NCBI RefSeq assembly: GCF_019649055.1
Contig: NW_026570279.1
Location: forward strand, 372,001-436,000
DNA: 64,000 nt
Reading direction: 5' to 3'
From: Paramacrobiotus metropolitanus
Lineage: Eukaryota > Tardigrada > Eutardigrada > Parachela > Macrobiotidae
The translations under genes and the position numbers were made by a program. Shown here one piece after another: positions 10,403 to 20,677 of this stretch (its first letter is position 1; every line of letters starts with the position of its first letter). Under the pieces are notes generated by a model. That model saw only the letters and a list, made by a program, of their open reading frames with translations, searched no databases and had not been told where the DNA came from.

Positions 10403-12876
10403 ATGAGCGCTCAGACCCGTAATTACCAGACTCCACCGGAACCGACGAAGACCGGGGGCTACGACCCTCATCATGTTAGTCCAGCTGGCCGCAACGTACC
10501 ATCCACTTAGGCTAGTGGAGGTACAGGCGACCCCTTCACCCGGACAGAACGTCCCTTATATCGGCCTCGGGGCTTCACCTCAGTCGGACCCTCGGTACGG
10601 AACCCCGGTGGACTGCAAACTTAACCCATCAGAAGGGCGCGAACAGAACTCGCCACTTCTCCAGCAGACCCTAGGGCAACTGCAAGCGAATTCGGCGCAG
10701 AGCTTCGGCACCTTGCAGCATAACCAGACGGAGACCTTGCAAGCCGTCGGTGCCCTCAAAACGGAAACTCGACAAGCGCTCGGTAACCTACGGCAAAACC
10801 AAGCGCAGACTCTGCAGGCTGTCGGCATACTCCAGAGGGAGCACCAAGAAACCCGGCATGCCCTTGGCACCTTACAAAAGGACACTCGGCAGGCTATCGA
10901 CGCCCTACACCGGCGGATCTCCGACTTGGAGCAGCAGTCTGCATCGGAGCCAACAACGCCACAACCTCAACACCCAAGAATCCACCGGCCCGCACCTCAG
11001 AATGAGGTGACTGGACCTCACCCTGTGTACACCAGCCTCCGATGATGCTTTTAGAGCAGCACCCGAGGCATCCGACCCTCAATATGACCCAATTAGGTCT
11101 AATTGAGGATCCCAACCGGCCATTAGACATTACCAAGTGTCATCAGCCGCCAGCCCGGCCCCCGGAGACCCGTCTGGGGCTTATCGTCGACTACAGAATC
11201 AGCCAACTCGGGCGGATCCTGACCCCCGCCTGCAAATTGCCGGACGGATGCCGCATAATGCGGCGGCCCCAGAACATCTGAGACCGTTGGCACCGGGAGA
11301 TCGACTCAACTCGGTCGACCCGCTTGGTTTACAGACATGCGGGGCAACCATCCGGCTCCATACCCGTGTCAGCCCCGGCTCAACATCAAGTTCAATTACA
11401 GCCGGCTCAACCCCTGCTGATCCCGGTGGCCCAACAAAGCTTCCACGTAGCTCAACCGCTCCCCTTCCCGGTGGCCCAACCAGGCTACCCAGCAGCGCAA
11501 CCGCTGCTCGTCCCGGTGGTTCAACAAGGCTACATGGCAGCCCAACCGCAGCCGACCGTAGCAGCATTAAGGAATGCCCGGGATTGTGAAGAGAGATTGC
11601 GTCGGGCGATCGACCGTAGCAACCGGCCCCAGTTACCAAAGTTTGACGGGGTCTGCGGAAGCCTGGATAGATGGGTTAAAACCATGCGACGGATCTATGG
11701 ACCGGACGGTGACCTGAATGAACGGGACGTGAAATTCACGACCGCGTTGGAAAATGATCTCTCCGGCCCGGCTCTCGAATGGTTTGAAAACCAATCGACC
11801 TTCGAGCCCGAAGAAGGATGGACCGTCGGTGAATGGCTGGATAAGTTCACCGACCGGTTTGCGGAGGGTGACAAGCAGGCCAACGCCATAGCGGAGATCA
11901 ACCGACGGACGTACCGCTTCGGGCAAGAAACACAGGAGCAGTACTACGATGCCATGATGAATATTAATGCACGTGGTGGTCTTTCGGAAAAGCTGGCCCT
12001 CACCTACTTACGCAAGAACGTAACCGAATCAGAGTTACGCCTGGCCCTGGACATCAGGATGCCGGAAACCACCGATGACTTTTTGGCATATATCCGGAAG
12101 TTCACCGCCGGAAAAGCGGAGTACAAGGCGCCGATGGAAGAAAATCATGTTCGAAACGTGATTTTGGCCCCAGAACGCCAACACGCGGTGCACCTTGCGT
12201 CCCCAATAGGGATGTTCACCGTGCAGCCCCGGGCTCCGCTGCCATCTTACGGTGGAATCGGCCAGTACCCAGGAATCGGATTTGCTGACCAGGATCGAGG
12301 CTATAACGGAGAGTGCGGAAACGGATTCTGGCAGGGTAACCATGATCAGGCGAGAAGCCTCGGCCAGAATGGTAAAAACCACGGGCCCAATCAGAGCTAG
12401 CGGACCCTGGATGCCTACGTGAATAGGCAAGAGGGCTTGCTCCAGCAGTGGACATTTGAGAACGGCATTACTTGCGGTAACTGCATGTGGGCAATCACCA
12501 CAGCAATACCTACGCGTACGCCAACGTCGACCCGGCGTTCAACCCGAACCTCCGCTGGTATATGGATTGGCGTCAAAAGTATGCTGCCGGTGGCCTATTA
12601 GGCGCGGCAAACCCGAACCGTGCGGCCTTGGCAACCCCGCGCCCAATAGTTGCAGGGAGACCGAGGAAAAGGGCCAACCGGAACCAGCCTCCCGACAGAA
12701 GGAATCGAGTGGCCGGCGGAAACCAGCCGGACGGAGGTGGAAATTACCTCGGACCTGGCGGATATCAGAATCCCGCTGGGCAGATGCAACAGTCGGTATC
12801 CCCGGTGCCATATTCCCCCCATAACGGCGGTGGATCGGCCTCGGTGCACTTGACGGGAAACGAGTACGGTCAGTAA
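10403..12876 (+). pseudogene. gag-like gene of LTR element copy 1 (decayed)
   Basis: Starts ATG 10403 (MSAQT, as in copy 2) but stops at 10508 because of a short deletion. It continues in other frames at 10473-11045 (heptad-like TLQAVG/TRQAL repeats, coiled coil), 11042-11281, 11137-11330 and 11324-12400. The last segment holds a glutamine/proline-rich linker and a retrotransposon gag core: KFDGVCGSLDRWVK, then LSGPALEWF, then RFAEGDKQA, then QEQYYDAMMNI and LRKNVTES. A TAG at 12398-12400 and a 1-nt deletion in a G-run near 12490 break the CCHC knuckle. The frame ends with LTGNEYGQ-stop at 12876. The gag core matches the family seen in Ty3-like elements. Dead in this copy. Confidence 0.85.
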
Positions 12877-12887
12877 GCACCGGTGGC

Positions 12888-14412
12888 TTGGCTGACCGCT
12901 TACCACCAACTGATCAACCGGATAAAAATAATCCCGGAGGATCCACTATAGGCGCCCAAAGTCGCGCCAAGGGGTCCCCGTCTGATGAGAGAACCTTCGT
13001 CGGACAACCTGGTATCCAGAAAGGAGCCGGAAAAATACCAATAACGAGGATCACTGCAGGCGCCAATAGCTGCCGCGGTAAACCCTGACCTAACAAGAGA
13101 ACCTTGGAGGCTCCGAATGGTATCCAGAACGGAACCCTTTTATCCGGAAGCAACAACGTTGCCGGACCTTCCGGAGCGACTGATACCCTTAGGCCGACTG
13201 GCGACAATATCGCCGTCGGCTCTCCTAGAATATGGTCGGTGACCACCCGGGACAAGTTTGGCATCCCGGATGAACCGAGTCAACCGACCCGAGGATCCAC
13301 CATGGCGTCCAAATTAGGCTCCTGTGGCTCTCAGCCTCTGCAGAAGACCCTTAAAGGACGACATGGTTCCCAAAAAGGAATAGTGTCGTCCGGTAGCACC
13401 AATGCTGCCGGGTCGTCTGGCGCCCATAACGTCGCCAGACCAGCCGGCGCCATCAACGGCGCCGTGCCCCTTGGACCCTCCGGTAACATTAACGGCACTT
13501 CGTCCACCAAAACGTCGGACGTCAAAAACGTCGCCAGACCGATGGGTGCCAAGAACGGCTCCTTACCCACCGCATCGGATGGCGCCACTAAAGTCCCACG
13601 GCAACCGGACCTTGAGCCTCGGTGAAAGACTGTAACACGACCCCCTAGGATGCGAGAAGGCCTCCTGGACCCTCCACCGCATCCGCAGCGTATGGAATGC
13701 CCGTCAAAAGGACGGAAGGATCCTCCGGTAAAACTTTGGCTGGATCGTCTGCCAAAACTGCAGACACGGTTACCTCCCACGGGCCCAGGGATGGAACCTC
13801 AGCGAAGGCAAGCAATGTCGCCGAATACAAGGAGACTTACGCTCGGGCGCAAGGTGACGGAGTAGCTACCCGTTCAACTGCATCCGGCGCAAGTCAATCC
13901 ACACCGTCAGTTACCAGCATAGGGGAGTTGCTGCAAAGGAACCTCCGGTCGAGATGCGAAGTCTTAACGGACCCTTCGGTTGATCGGACACCCAACCGCC
14001 TAACCCTGCGGTAATGCCTATCCCGATACCAGAGGCATCGGGCAGTGTGGATACACGGGTAAACCGGAATGTGTGCGCCGGTGAAATTCTTATCCCCTGC
14101 CAGGATAGAGCTGGCAACGGACAGAAGATCGTCGCAGTAATGCAAGCGCGGAGGGAGGATGCACCCCTAACGAGTCAAACTGGCAACGGAAAGAAGATCA
14201 CCGTGGCTAAGGAAGCCCGGAAGGATGATGTAGCCCAGCTAATAAACGGGACGGTAAAGTCTATCCCGATACAAGAGGCATCGGGCACTGAGCGGCAGAC
14301 AGAAGAGCCGTTAATGCCCTCTTCGAGCCAGGCCGAATTTGCAGCCATGACTGCCAAAGTAGAAGCACTCTGGGGCGATAAGAAGGGCTTACTGGACTGG
14401 TACCTTAAATAG
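12888..14412 (+). pseudogene. ORF2 of LTR element copy 1 (frameshifted)
   Basis: Corresponds to the intact 509-codon ORF2 of copy 2. Pieces are open at 12888-13088, 13104-13625, 13697-14014 and 14014-14412, with frame changes between them. They share SPSDERTF, DNIAVGSPR, VTSHGPRDGTS, IGELLQRNLR and the terminal EVEALWGDKK-type/WYLK block. The repeat IPIPEASGSVD occurs at about 14016, and a weaker IPIQEASGTE at about 14260. Low-complexity, Gly/Ser/Ala/Pro-rich. It occupies the place where pol would normally follow gag. No known domain. Confidence 0.7.
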
Positions 14413-15673
14413 CTGCCAACATGCGCGACCTCTGCTGAATGCCGGAGGATACCGCTTGAGAACCAACGGTCCAATAACTAACTTACCCGATTAATGCCCT
14501 GGATATCTGAAGAATGGCCGGGATAGAACTTCTCGGGAGCCATCCTCAACCGAATTCAAGGTCCCATCTTGCCCGAATGGCGAGAAAACGCTGGACTTCG
14601 GGGCTTAGGTCGGTTAGGAGCGCCCAATAGGTGCCCTACTAACCGAAAATTTTTATAAGTTTGAAGCCTCAGACCCAGGCAAAGTGCACCCAATAGGTGC
14701 CATGCCGACCATTTCCGCGATTGAAGAAGGAATGTACCCGGCACTGATAATTGCCGCGGTGTCATCAAACCTCGATGACCCGGTGTTACCCCAATAGGGT
14801 GACATGGTTGCTGGAATAGATCCATAATTAATCTGACGGACTTTTAACCGAGTCAGAGAGTGACTCACAAGGCGTCTTCACCGGTTGAAATCCTGCGATT
14901 TCTGACTCAGAGCCTCAACTCACCTGAAGGCAATCTAGTCTCTCCGGATAGAACCGAGAATCGGCCTCACCGGACTAGAAGCGACCTTCGGTGACCCCAA
15001 AGGCGTCACCCCCTGACCTGATTTTTCGGACATGAGCCACGAGATGAATCTCTGACCTCAATTTCACCGAGTAGAATGGCCGGAAACTTGTCTGGCCCGG
15101 GCAAAATTGCCATTTTTCCGGCGAAAACTCCAACCTTTGTCGGTTAAAAGTGAGATACCACCGACAATCGGATTATAGCCAGACATCATGGGTAGGAACT
15201 GCCGAATCGCCACTGAATGGAGTAATTAACCTGGATGGCTGGACTGAAACCGAGGCAAGGCCAGATGAGCCCGAGCCAATTGAAGGGTACGGTATCACCG
15301 AAGCGGGGGTGACCCACAAAGCGTGTTCACCGAGTAAGTCCCCACCGACCCTGGCTCCAAGCCTTAAACTAACGGGCAACAACCCTAAATCCTCGGACAA
15401 CAGTCGGAAATCGACGTCGCCGGACCGGAAACGACCCATCGGGACTCCAAAGGCGACCACCCCAGACAATTAGGTAGGACGAAGCCTGCAAAAGCCTTGG
15501 ATACCGACGCTAACCGACTTTCAGGTACCAAAGCTAATCGACCCTCGGATACCGACGCTCGGACCTCTAACACCGGGGTCCGGACCCCGGTGTTATAGTA
15601 TAGAACAGTATAGAACCATAGAATAGAACCATAGAACCAGTTATAGTATAGAACCATAGAATTTGGTGTCATA
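14413..15673 (+). other. Inter-ORF region of copy 1, ORF3 missing
   Basis: Non-coding. It holds CAATA-loop hairpins at 14620-14634, 14686-14700 and 14784-14804 (8-bp stem with one G.U). A block at 15147-15240 matches copy 2 at 50140-50250. It ends with ACCCTCGG motifs, a 28-bp perfect palindrome (15568-15595) and an AT-rich TATAGAACCATAGAA tandem patch (15594-15665). Copy 2 has the 2.6-kb ORF3 in this interval, so copy 1 has lost it or copy 2 has gained it. Confidence 0.7.
15568..15595. repeat. 28-bp perfect palindrome
   Basis: TAACACCGGGGTCC followed directly by its exact reverse complement, with no spacer. It is immediately followed by short TATAGAACCATAGAA repeats and sits at the place where ORF3 is absent relative to copy 2. 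Confidence 0.9.
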
Positions 15674-16414
15674 ATGATCTCCGAGGCTAACAAAAACCCT
15701 TCAGTGCTCTACTCGCAGAACCGGACAGAAGTCTATGACCCGGAATGCAGACGTTGCGGCGCGATTAACCGCAATTATGGTTCCCGGCACGCTTGCGCAG
15801 AATGCATTCTTACCCGGCTGGATAAACAGTCTTCGGACGGAAGAGCTCACCGTGTCGATCAAGCCAACACCCTATTCCTTGAAGTTGTGGCTGGAAACCT
15901 GAGCGCGTACCTGTATCTGGTTGGTCACCAACAAGCGATAGACCAGTTGCATGGAGAGCCTCTGTTGCATCTTTGGGACCTGCACCGTTACCGTCAACGT
16001 ACTCATGAACCAGGCTGGGAACATACCCCACCACCCCCGCAGAACCCGAAGTTGGTTAACGCCCGAGAACAACGTCGCGAGGAATTCCGCGAGGACGAAC
16101 GGCGGAGGACCGTAAAAGCAAATATTCGGCAACCATCGCTCAATGCGGAACCCAATAGGTTCCCGAATGAGCAGTTAGCGCCGACTCATCCGCCGACGAC
16201 GGTCATACCGACCGGACCGGACGGAGCTCAGTACGTTGCCCAGCTTACAAGGATCAAAGCCCCGGTGTCAACACCACCAGTCAGCTTACCGGTCAACAGG
16301 GCACCTCAGCCTATCAGCCTTCAGCCGAATATCGTACCGAGACAACCCCCGGTACAACCTCCGATGGTGGTAGTGACCCCAGAAAAGCTCAACCGGCCCC
16401 GGACCATCGTCTGA
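15674..16414 (+). CDS. ORF4 of LTR element copy 1, Cys4-type protein
   Basis: 246-codon intact ORF starting MISEANKN. Residues about 25-45 contain CRRC, then HACAEC, a C-x2-C...C-x2-C arrangement with a nearby His, suggesting a zinc-binding module. Next comes a helical, charged middle (HRVDQANTLF, YLVGHQQAI, LHRYRQRTHEPGWEH, REQRREEFREDERRR) and a Pro/Thr-rich tail. Copy 2 has the same ORF at about 46390-46945 (-). It stays open here although gag and ORF2 are broken. A CAATA hairpin (16147-16163) lies within the coding sequence (AEPNRFP). I do not recognise the family; an accessory or nucleic-acid-binding protein is a guess. Confidence 0.65.
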   Translation: MISEANKNPSVLYSQNRTEVYDPECRRCGAINRNYGSRHACAECILTRLDKQSSDGRAHRVDQANTLFLEVVAGNLSAYLYLVGHQQAIDQLHGEPLLHLWDLHRYRQRTHEPGWEHTPPPPQNPKLVNAREQRREEFREDERRRTVKANIRQPSLNAEPNRFPNEQLAPTHPPTTVIPTGPDGAQYVAQLTRIKAPVSTPPVSLPVNRAPQPISLQPNIVPRQPPVQPPMVVVTPEKLNRPRTIV

Positions 16415-18956
16415 AAAATCGCGCCGACGGACGGAAGCTGGCCACCGAAGCACGCCGGAAGCCCAGCATAGGTCCGATAGACATCGGACAGCAAAAGAGC
16501 CTCGGTGAACTGGAACTTAATGGTAGCCGGACCCCAATAGGGTTAAGCTCACCATAAAACTAGCTGAAAATAGTCACGACGATGTCCCCAATAGGGACCT
16601 TGCCACCGCGGATTATCGGCACCCACCTCGTTCCTGCTACTAGCCGGACCCGCAATAAGGGACACGACAGTAGAACCCCCGCAAATCGCGTTCTAACTGC
16701 ATCTTCTACCATACGGACCCTCAATAAGAGAAGCAGTGGTAGAATGGACCGGAAGCGCAGATCGTATTAACCACGTTCTGCTACCCAACTGGACTCTCAA
16801 TAAGGGATACGGTATTTGAACCTCAACCCTCTTCGAAAATTCCAAGTCCAGTCTGACCCTTGGTGGGGTGGCCTAAAGTTCAACTGCACCCTCTGAGGGT
16901 TTATTTTCCGAATCCAAAGAAACGGACTCCCCGGATGGACCCGGTAAACATGAGTGCGGCCGTCAGAATTTCAGAGCTCGCACCGTACCGGCGCGTTATT
17001 CGCGGTTTCCTCCGGACAGCATCCGTCAGAATGTTCGGATCCTCCAGTGCTCAATACCCATTGGCACAGATCGTGTCATTAACCACATCTGCTACCAGCC
17101 CTGCAAACCTCGACCTTCAACCACGATTGGCCCAAAAAGGGGCCTTCACCCGAACTAACGCTATTTGTCTGCAGTTCGCGGCTTACCACGTTCTGCTACC
17201 GAAGAAAAGCAACCCGGACACGGAAGCTGTCCCGGGTAGCGACTTTATCTTACCGGTGAAACCCTCGGTAGAGTTGCCCAATAGGCGACTTACACCGATA
17301 ACAAGGGTTTTGCCGGGATGAAGCGACCATCAGACCGTCAACAGCGACCTGCCAGCCAACCGAGGCTAATCGACCCTCGGATACCGAGGCTAACCGACCC
17401 TCAGATACCAAAGCTAATCGACCCTCGGATACCAAGGCTAATCGACCCTCGGATACCGAGGCTAATCGACTCTCGGATACCGAGGCTAATCGACCCTCGG
17501 ATACCGAAGCTAATCGACCCTCGGATACCGAGGCTAATTGACCTTGGGATACCCACCCTCTACAAGTTACTCAATAGGTGACAGGAGACAAATTTGAGAC
17601 TTCTGACCGGACAGAACATTCAGCACATCGCGCAATCACGACCTGCCAGCACAGCCGAGGGTGAATCGGGACTTAACTCGAGTACCTAGGCTGCTTTGAC
17701 CCTTCAAGCCCGGCGAATATCCTCTCCGAGTTACCTAATAGGTGACAGGAGACGAACTTAGGATTTTCAGCCGGACGGGACATCAGTATTCCTCAATGCC
17801 AGTGCAGCCGAGGGCACAACCCGGACTCTAACTCGAGTACCGAAGCTGCCAAAAGACTTAGACTCAGCAACCGAGGCTGAGCACGGATTTAGACTCAGCG
17901 ACCGAGGCTGAGCATGGACTCTGATTCTGCAACCGGAGCTGGCCTGACCCTCGGTCACCGAGGGTCGGACTTCAAAACTCTGAAGCCAACCGGATGAGGG
18001 GTCGGACTCCCGCACTGAGGCCATAACATCGTTCGGACCAGAACGTGGTTCACACTGCACGGTGCAGTGCGAGCCACGTCCACCAGCCACTCAACCTGTG
18101 GAAACCAGGCATCAACCGGTCCTTGTTACCCAATAGGTGTAAGGACACGGCATCACGGTTATGCCCAGATAGAACCTCGGTTCACCGGACGATCCACCGA
18201 TTAAAAGACCCAATAGGTCTTATCCTGCATCCAGAGAGGGTACCTTACGGTATTCGCAAACTGCGACAGTGCCTCCCCCATCAGCTAACCCTATGAGCCC
18301 CGGCTGGATGAAGTCCAAGCCCGTCTTACAAGGCTACGGAGGTTCCAGTCAACTTTAACCGGAGGATCCCGGTCGGAAAGTGAGTTTCAAGCCCGTTTCT
18401 CCCCCGGCCACGGAGATCCACACCTTACCCAAAGTCAACCGGTCAGATGTAAGTTTCGCGCCCGTTTCTTACCCGACCCTCGGCGAAGTTTAAACCGGTA
18501 ACATCGGGTATCCCAAGAACCGACGCCTCGGACCTGGATAACCGGACACCTTGAGGACAGGAGACCCCGGGAACGGGCGTCTTACTTGTCGGAATGAGCA
18601 CCCGGACCAAAGACTTTGATTTTGTTTTACTGTTTGCTAATTCTGAAATGATGTTTAATTAGAAGTTAACTAGAGAGAGACAGAGATAAATGCTATATTT
18701 TTACTTTCATGTTTGCCGTTACGGATGTTCATCAACGGAAGCCTAAACCGGTCCAGCAAGAAACCCGACCGACCTTCGGATTTCTGCCGTGACTTGTATC
18801 GCCACCACAGGTCCGGAGGAGAACGCGGCACCGAGAGACCTTCATCGGACACCACCGAGGCGCAGCCACCGACCCCAATAGGGTCGTGTGCGGAGCGGGC
18901 ACTGGAGCGGTATGAGGCCGGTCCTTCGCAGGGGGTCGGACTCCCGCCCAGAGGCA
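16415..18956 (+). other. 3' non-coding repeat domain of copy 1
   Basis: No credible ORF. Dense ACCCTCGG/CCGAGG motifs and CAATA-loop hairpins at 16530-16544, 16584-16598, 17272-17290, 17566-17582, 18125-18141, 18205-18221 and 18870-18886. Also an 8-unit 24-bp array (17361-17552), a CCCTCGG...CCGAGGG hairpin at 17946-17966, and an imperfect 18-bp-arm hairpin at about 18037-18072. Copy 2 carries a longer version (42179-46380). Confidence 0.7.
17361..17552 (+). repeat. 24-bp tandem repeat array, 8 units
   Basis: The unit is CGAGGCTAATCGACCCTCGG plus ATAC, with a few substitutions per unit. Each unit boundary forms CCTCGG-ATA-CCGAGG, a perfect 6-bp stem with a 3-nt loop. The array makes an open frame of RIPRLIDP repeats that is a by-product. 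Copy 2 has about one unit at the matching place (about 43890). Confidence 0.85.
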
Positions 18957-19306
18957 TGTTGGGCCAGTCGCCATGGCAGCCTACGAGTAGGCAGCCAGCG
19001 ACAGTCCCGCTTCCGGTGTGCTGACTCACACCGAGTCTCACTCGCTCTCGTACGCCGTATCAGCCTCGACTCTGGCTCGGCTACGCCTTACCACGCATAC
19101 GGCTATACGTCTCGGCCAATCAGCGTTCGTTCGCTCGTGTTGGATCAGCCCAGTGCTAATAGGCATTTTCCATGTTACGGCTCATTCAGCCGCTCATTCC
19201 TGTTCAGTCATGATTTTGCTCACGCACAGTGCTGTACTTTATTGCTATCACACAATAAAGTCTCATTTTCCTCACTATTGTGAGCCTCTGCGCCGTGCTG
19301 CTGATA
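18957..19306 (+). repeat. 3' LTR of copy 1
   Basis: 350 bp, TGTTGGGCC... to ...GCTGCTGATA, followed by target duplication ATAG (19307-19310). AATAAA at 19254-19259. The sequence just upstream (CTCCCGCCCAGAGGCA) is only weakly purine-rich as a polypurine tract. Confidence 0.9.
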
Positions 19307-19339
19307 ATAGCTGGCCGGGGAGATCGGTATTGCCCGGTT

Positions 19340-19576
19340 TTGTAAAAGCGGGCAACAGCGAATAAATCAAGAAAATTCCTAGTGTTCTTCTTTATGGTGC
19401 TCACTGTTCTGCTGACGTGGATGCCAATTACCAAGTGCAATCTAAAACTACTTCTTCGAACCCTTGGGAACTATTATACATAATATGATCTTTTTTTCGT
19501 CATGTATATTGACCCCACAAAGTTTTTCTTCATGGCCAATCCTGTCCAAGCAAGCCAAACTAGAAACCGCTGATCT
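19340..19576 (+). pseudogene. GPCR pseudogene, second exon (TM6-TM7)
   Basis: Continuation of the pseudogene at 7605-8333, split by LTR copy 1. AGAAAATTCCTAGTGTTC onward encodes KFLVFFFMVLTVLLTWMP (TM6, TWMP motif), nearly identical to exon 2 of the gene at 31800. An insertion then shifts the frame before TM7. YIDPTKFFFMA (DPxxF in TM7) is recognisable further on. Confidence 0.8.
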
Positions 19577-20677
19577 CATATGGCTAGTTACACAAAGAGA
19601 AAAGTTGGGCAAACCTGCGCCGTGTCTGAAGCCTTGGATTTAGCCAATGATTACGTAAACTGGTGAGTTTTTCACTGCGCATCTCAAATTCGCAGTGTGG
19701 GAATATCGTGCGAATGCAGCAAAGCCCCGTTTTCGAGCCGAACATAACTATGTGCAGCTCTTTTAGTCACCCTCTTTGAGCCGCTGTAGCCGAATGAGCA
19801 CATTAATTAATGACCTTTTTTAGAACGCATCAGAGTGCAGCAATGTTTTCACTATGCAGAGAAGCATCGTTTTGTGCGCAGTATGACTGCTTGTTACTCA
19901 TCTACCGCCTCGCCTTTTTGTAATAGCTGTGGCTTACTTTCTCGTTCTCTTATTAACGTTGTTTTTATGTTGGTAGTCAAGTCTTCGGAAATTTCTCCTT
20001 AGATCAGATGACTGAAGGAAGCGCAAAAAAATAACTGTGCATGTTGATGTACAATCGATTGTGATGAATTCAGCGGTTATTTGCTTGGCGTCACTCCGTC
20101 AGCCAAGTACTTCGTCATAATCCACACTTGGAAGAACTTTTGCATCTGGTATCATACGAAGATAAGCAAGTCATGCAAACAACGGAGGCATTAATACGGA
20201 TCGCTATACAAGCGAATATCATTGAAAACGGGAACTGAATGGACCCTGCGCTCTTAATTGCCTCGCTTAGCCTCATAGGTCCATGCCCTACTTCCGCTTA
20301 TTACGGAGATTGTGCGTACTGCAATAATGTCGCGTCCCGTCCGATAATAGCAAACCAGTTATTAGGACTGGTCATAAATGCGTAATCGCGACGAAGCACT
20401 GCTAATATGACCTGGATGTGCATAAACTTAAGTTTCTCTTGTGACTAACTCGTTGAGCTTTAAGTCCAGCACTGAACTGCAGAAACAGAACGTATATATA
20501 TATAATTATGTGTTCTCGAGGACAGACGACGTGAAGATTAATTTGTTGTACTGAAAATACTAAAATCACAAATTGATACACAGAAGCGTGTCCAGGTGGT
20601 AGGCATAGCCAAAAGCCACCGCCGCACGAATTATCTTCAGTAGTTCTGCATATAAACGCTATCGGGCATTATATGCA
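19577..20677. other. Intergenic, nothing recognised
   Basis: Non-coding AT-rich sequence between the GPCR relic and the minus-strand GPCR. A short TATATATATA run occurs near 20496. Confidence 0.45.

Larger units (their letters stand above)
8418..19306 (+). mobile_element. Large LTR retrotransposon, copy 1 (pol-less, decayed)
   Basis: 10,889 bp bounded by LTRs of about 350 bp, with 4-bp target duplication ATAG (8414-8417 and 19307-19310). It is inserted in the TM5-TM6 intron of a GPCR pseudogene. Interior order: AT-rich leader, decayed gag-like ORF, ORF2 remnants, a gap where copy 2 has ORF3, intact ORF4, then about 2.3 kb of repeats. No polymerase, integrase or protease motifs are visible in any frame. 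The two LTRs differ at roughly 15-20 positions, so this copy is clearly older than copy 2. Sequence just after the 5' LTR (TGATAGAAGATCTCGG) does not begin with the usual TGG of a tRNA primer site, so priming is unresolved. Confidence 0.9.

Noticed and set aside
17361-17552. CRISPR-like array
   Set aside because: The repeats are contiguous 24-bp tandem units without unique spacers, inside a eukaryotic retroelement.
17318-17581. ORF of RIPRLIDP repeats
   Set aside because: It is a by-product of the 24-bp tandem array, whose length is a multiple of three; it is absent in copy 2.
8418-19306. Captured host gene cluster or integrated virus
   Set aside because: LTR boundaries, target duplications, a gag core and a second independent copy show a retrotransposon. 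No envelope-like or capsid-virus gene is visible.
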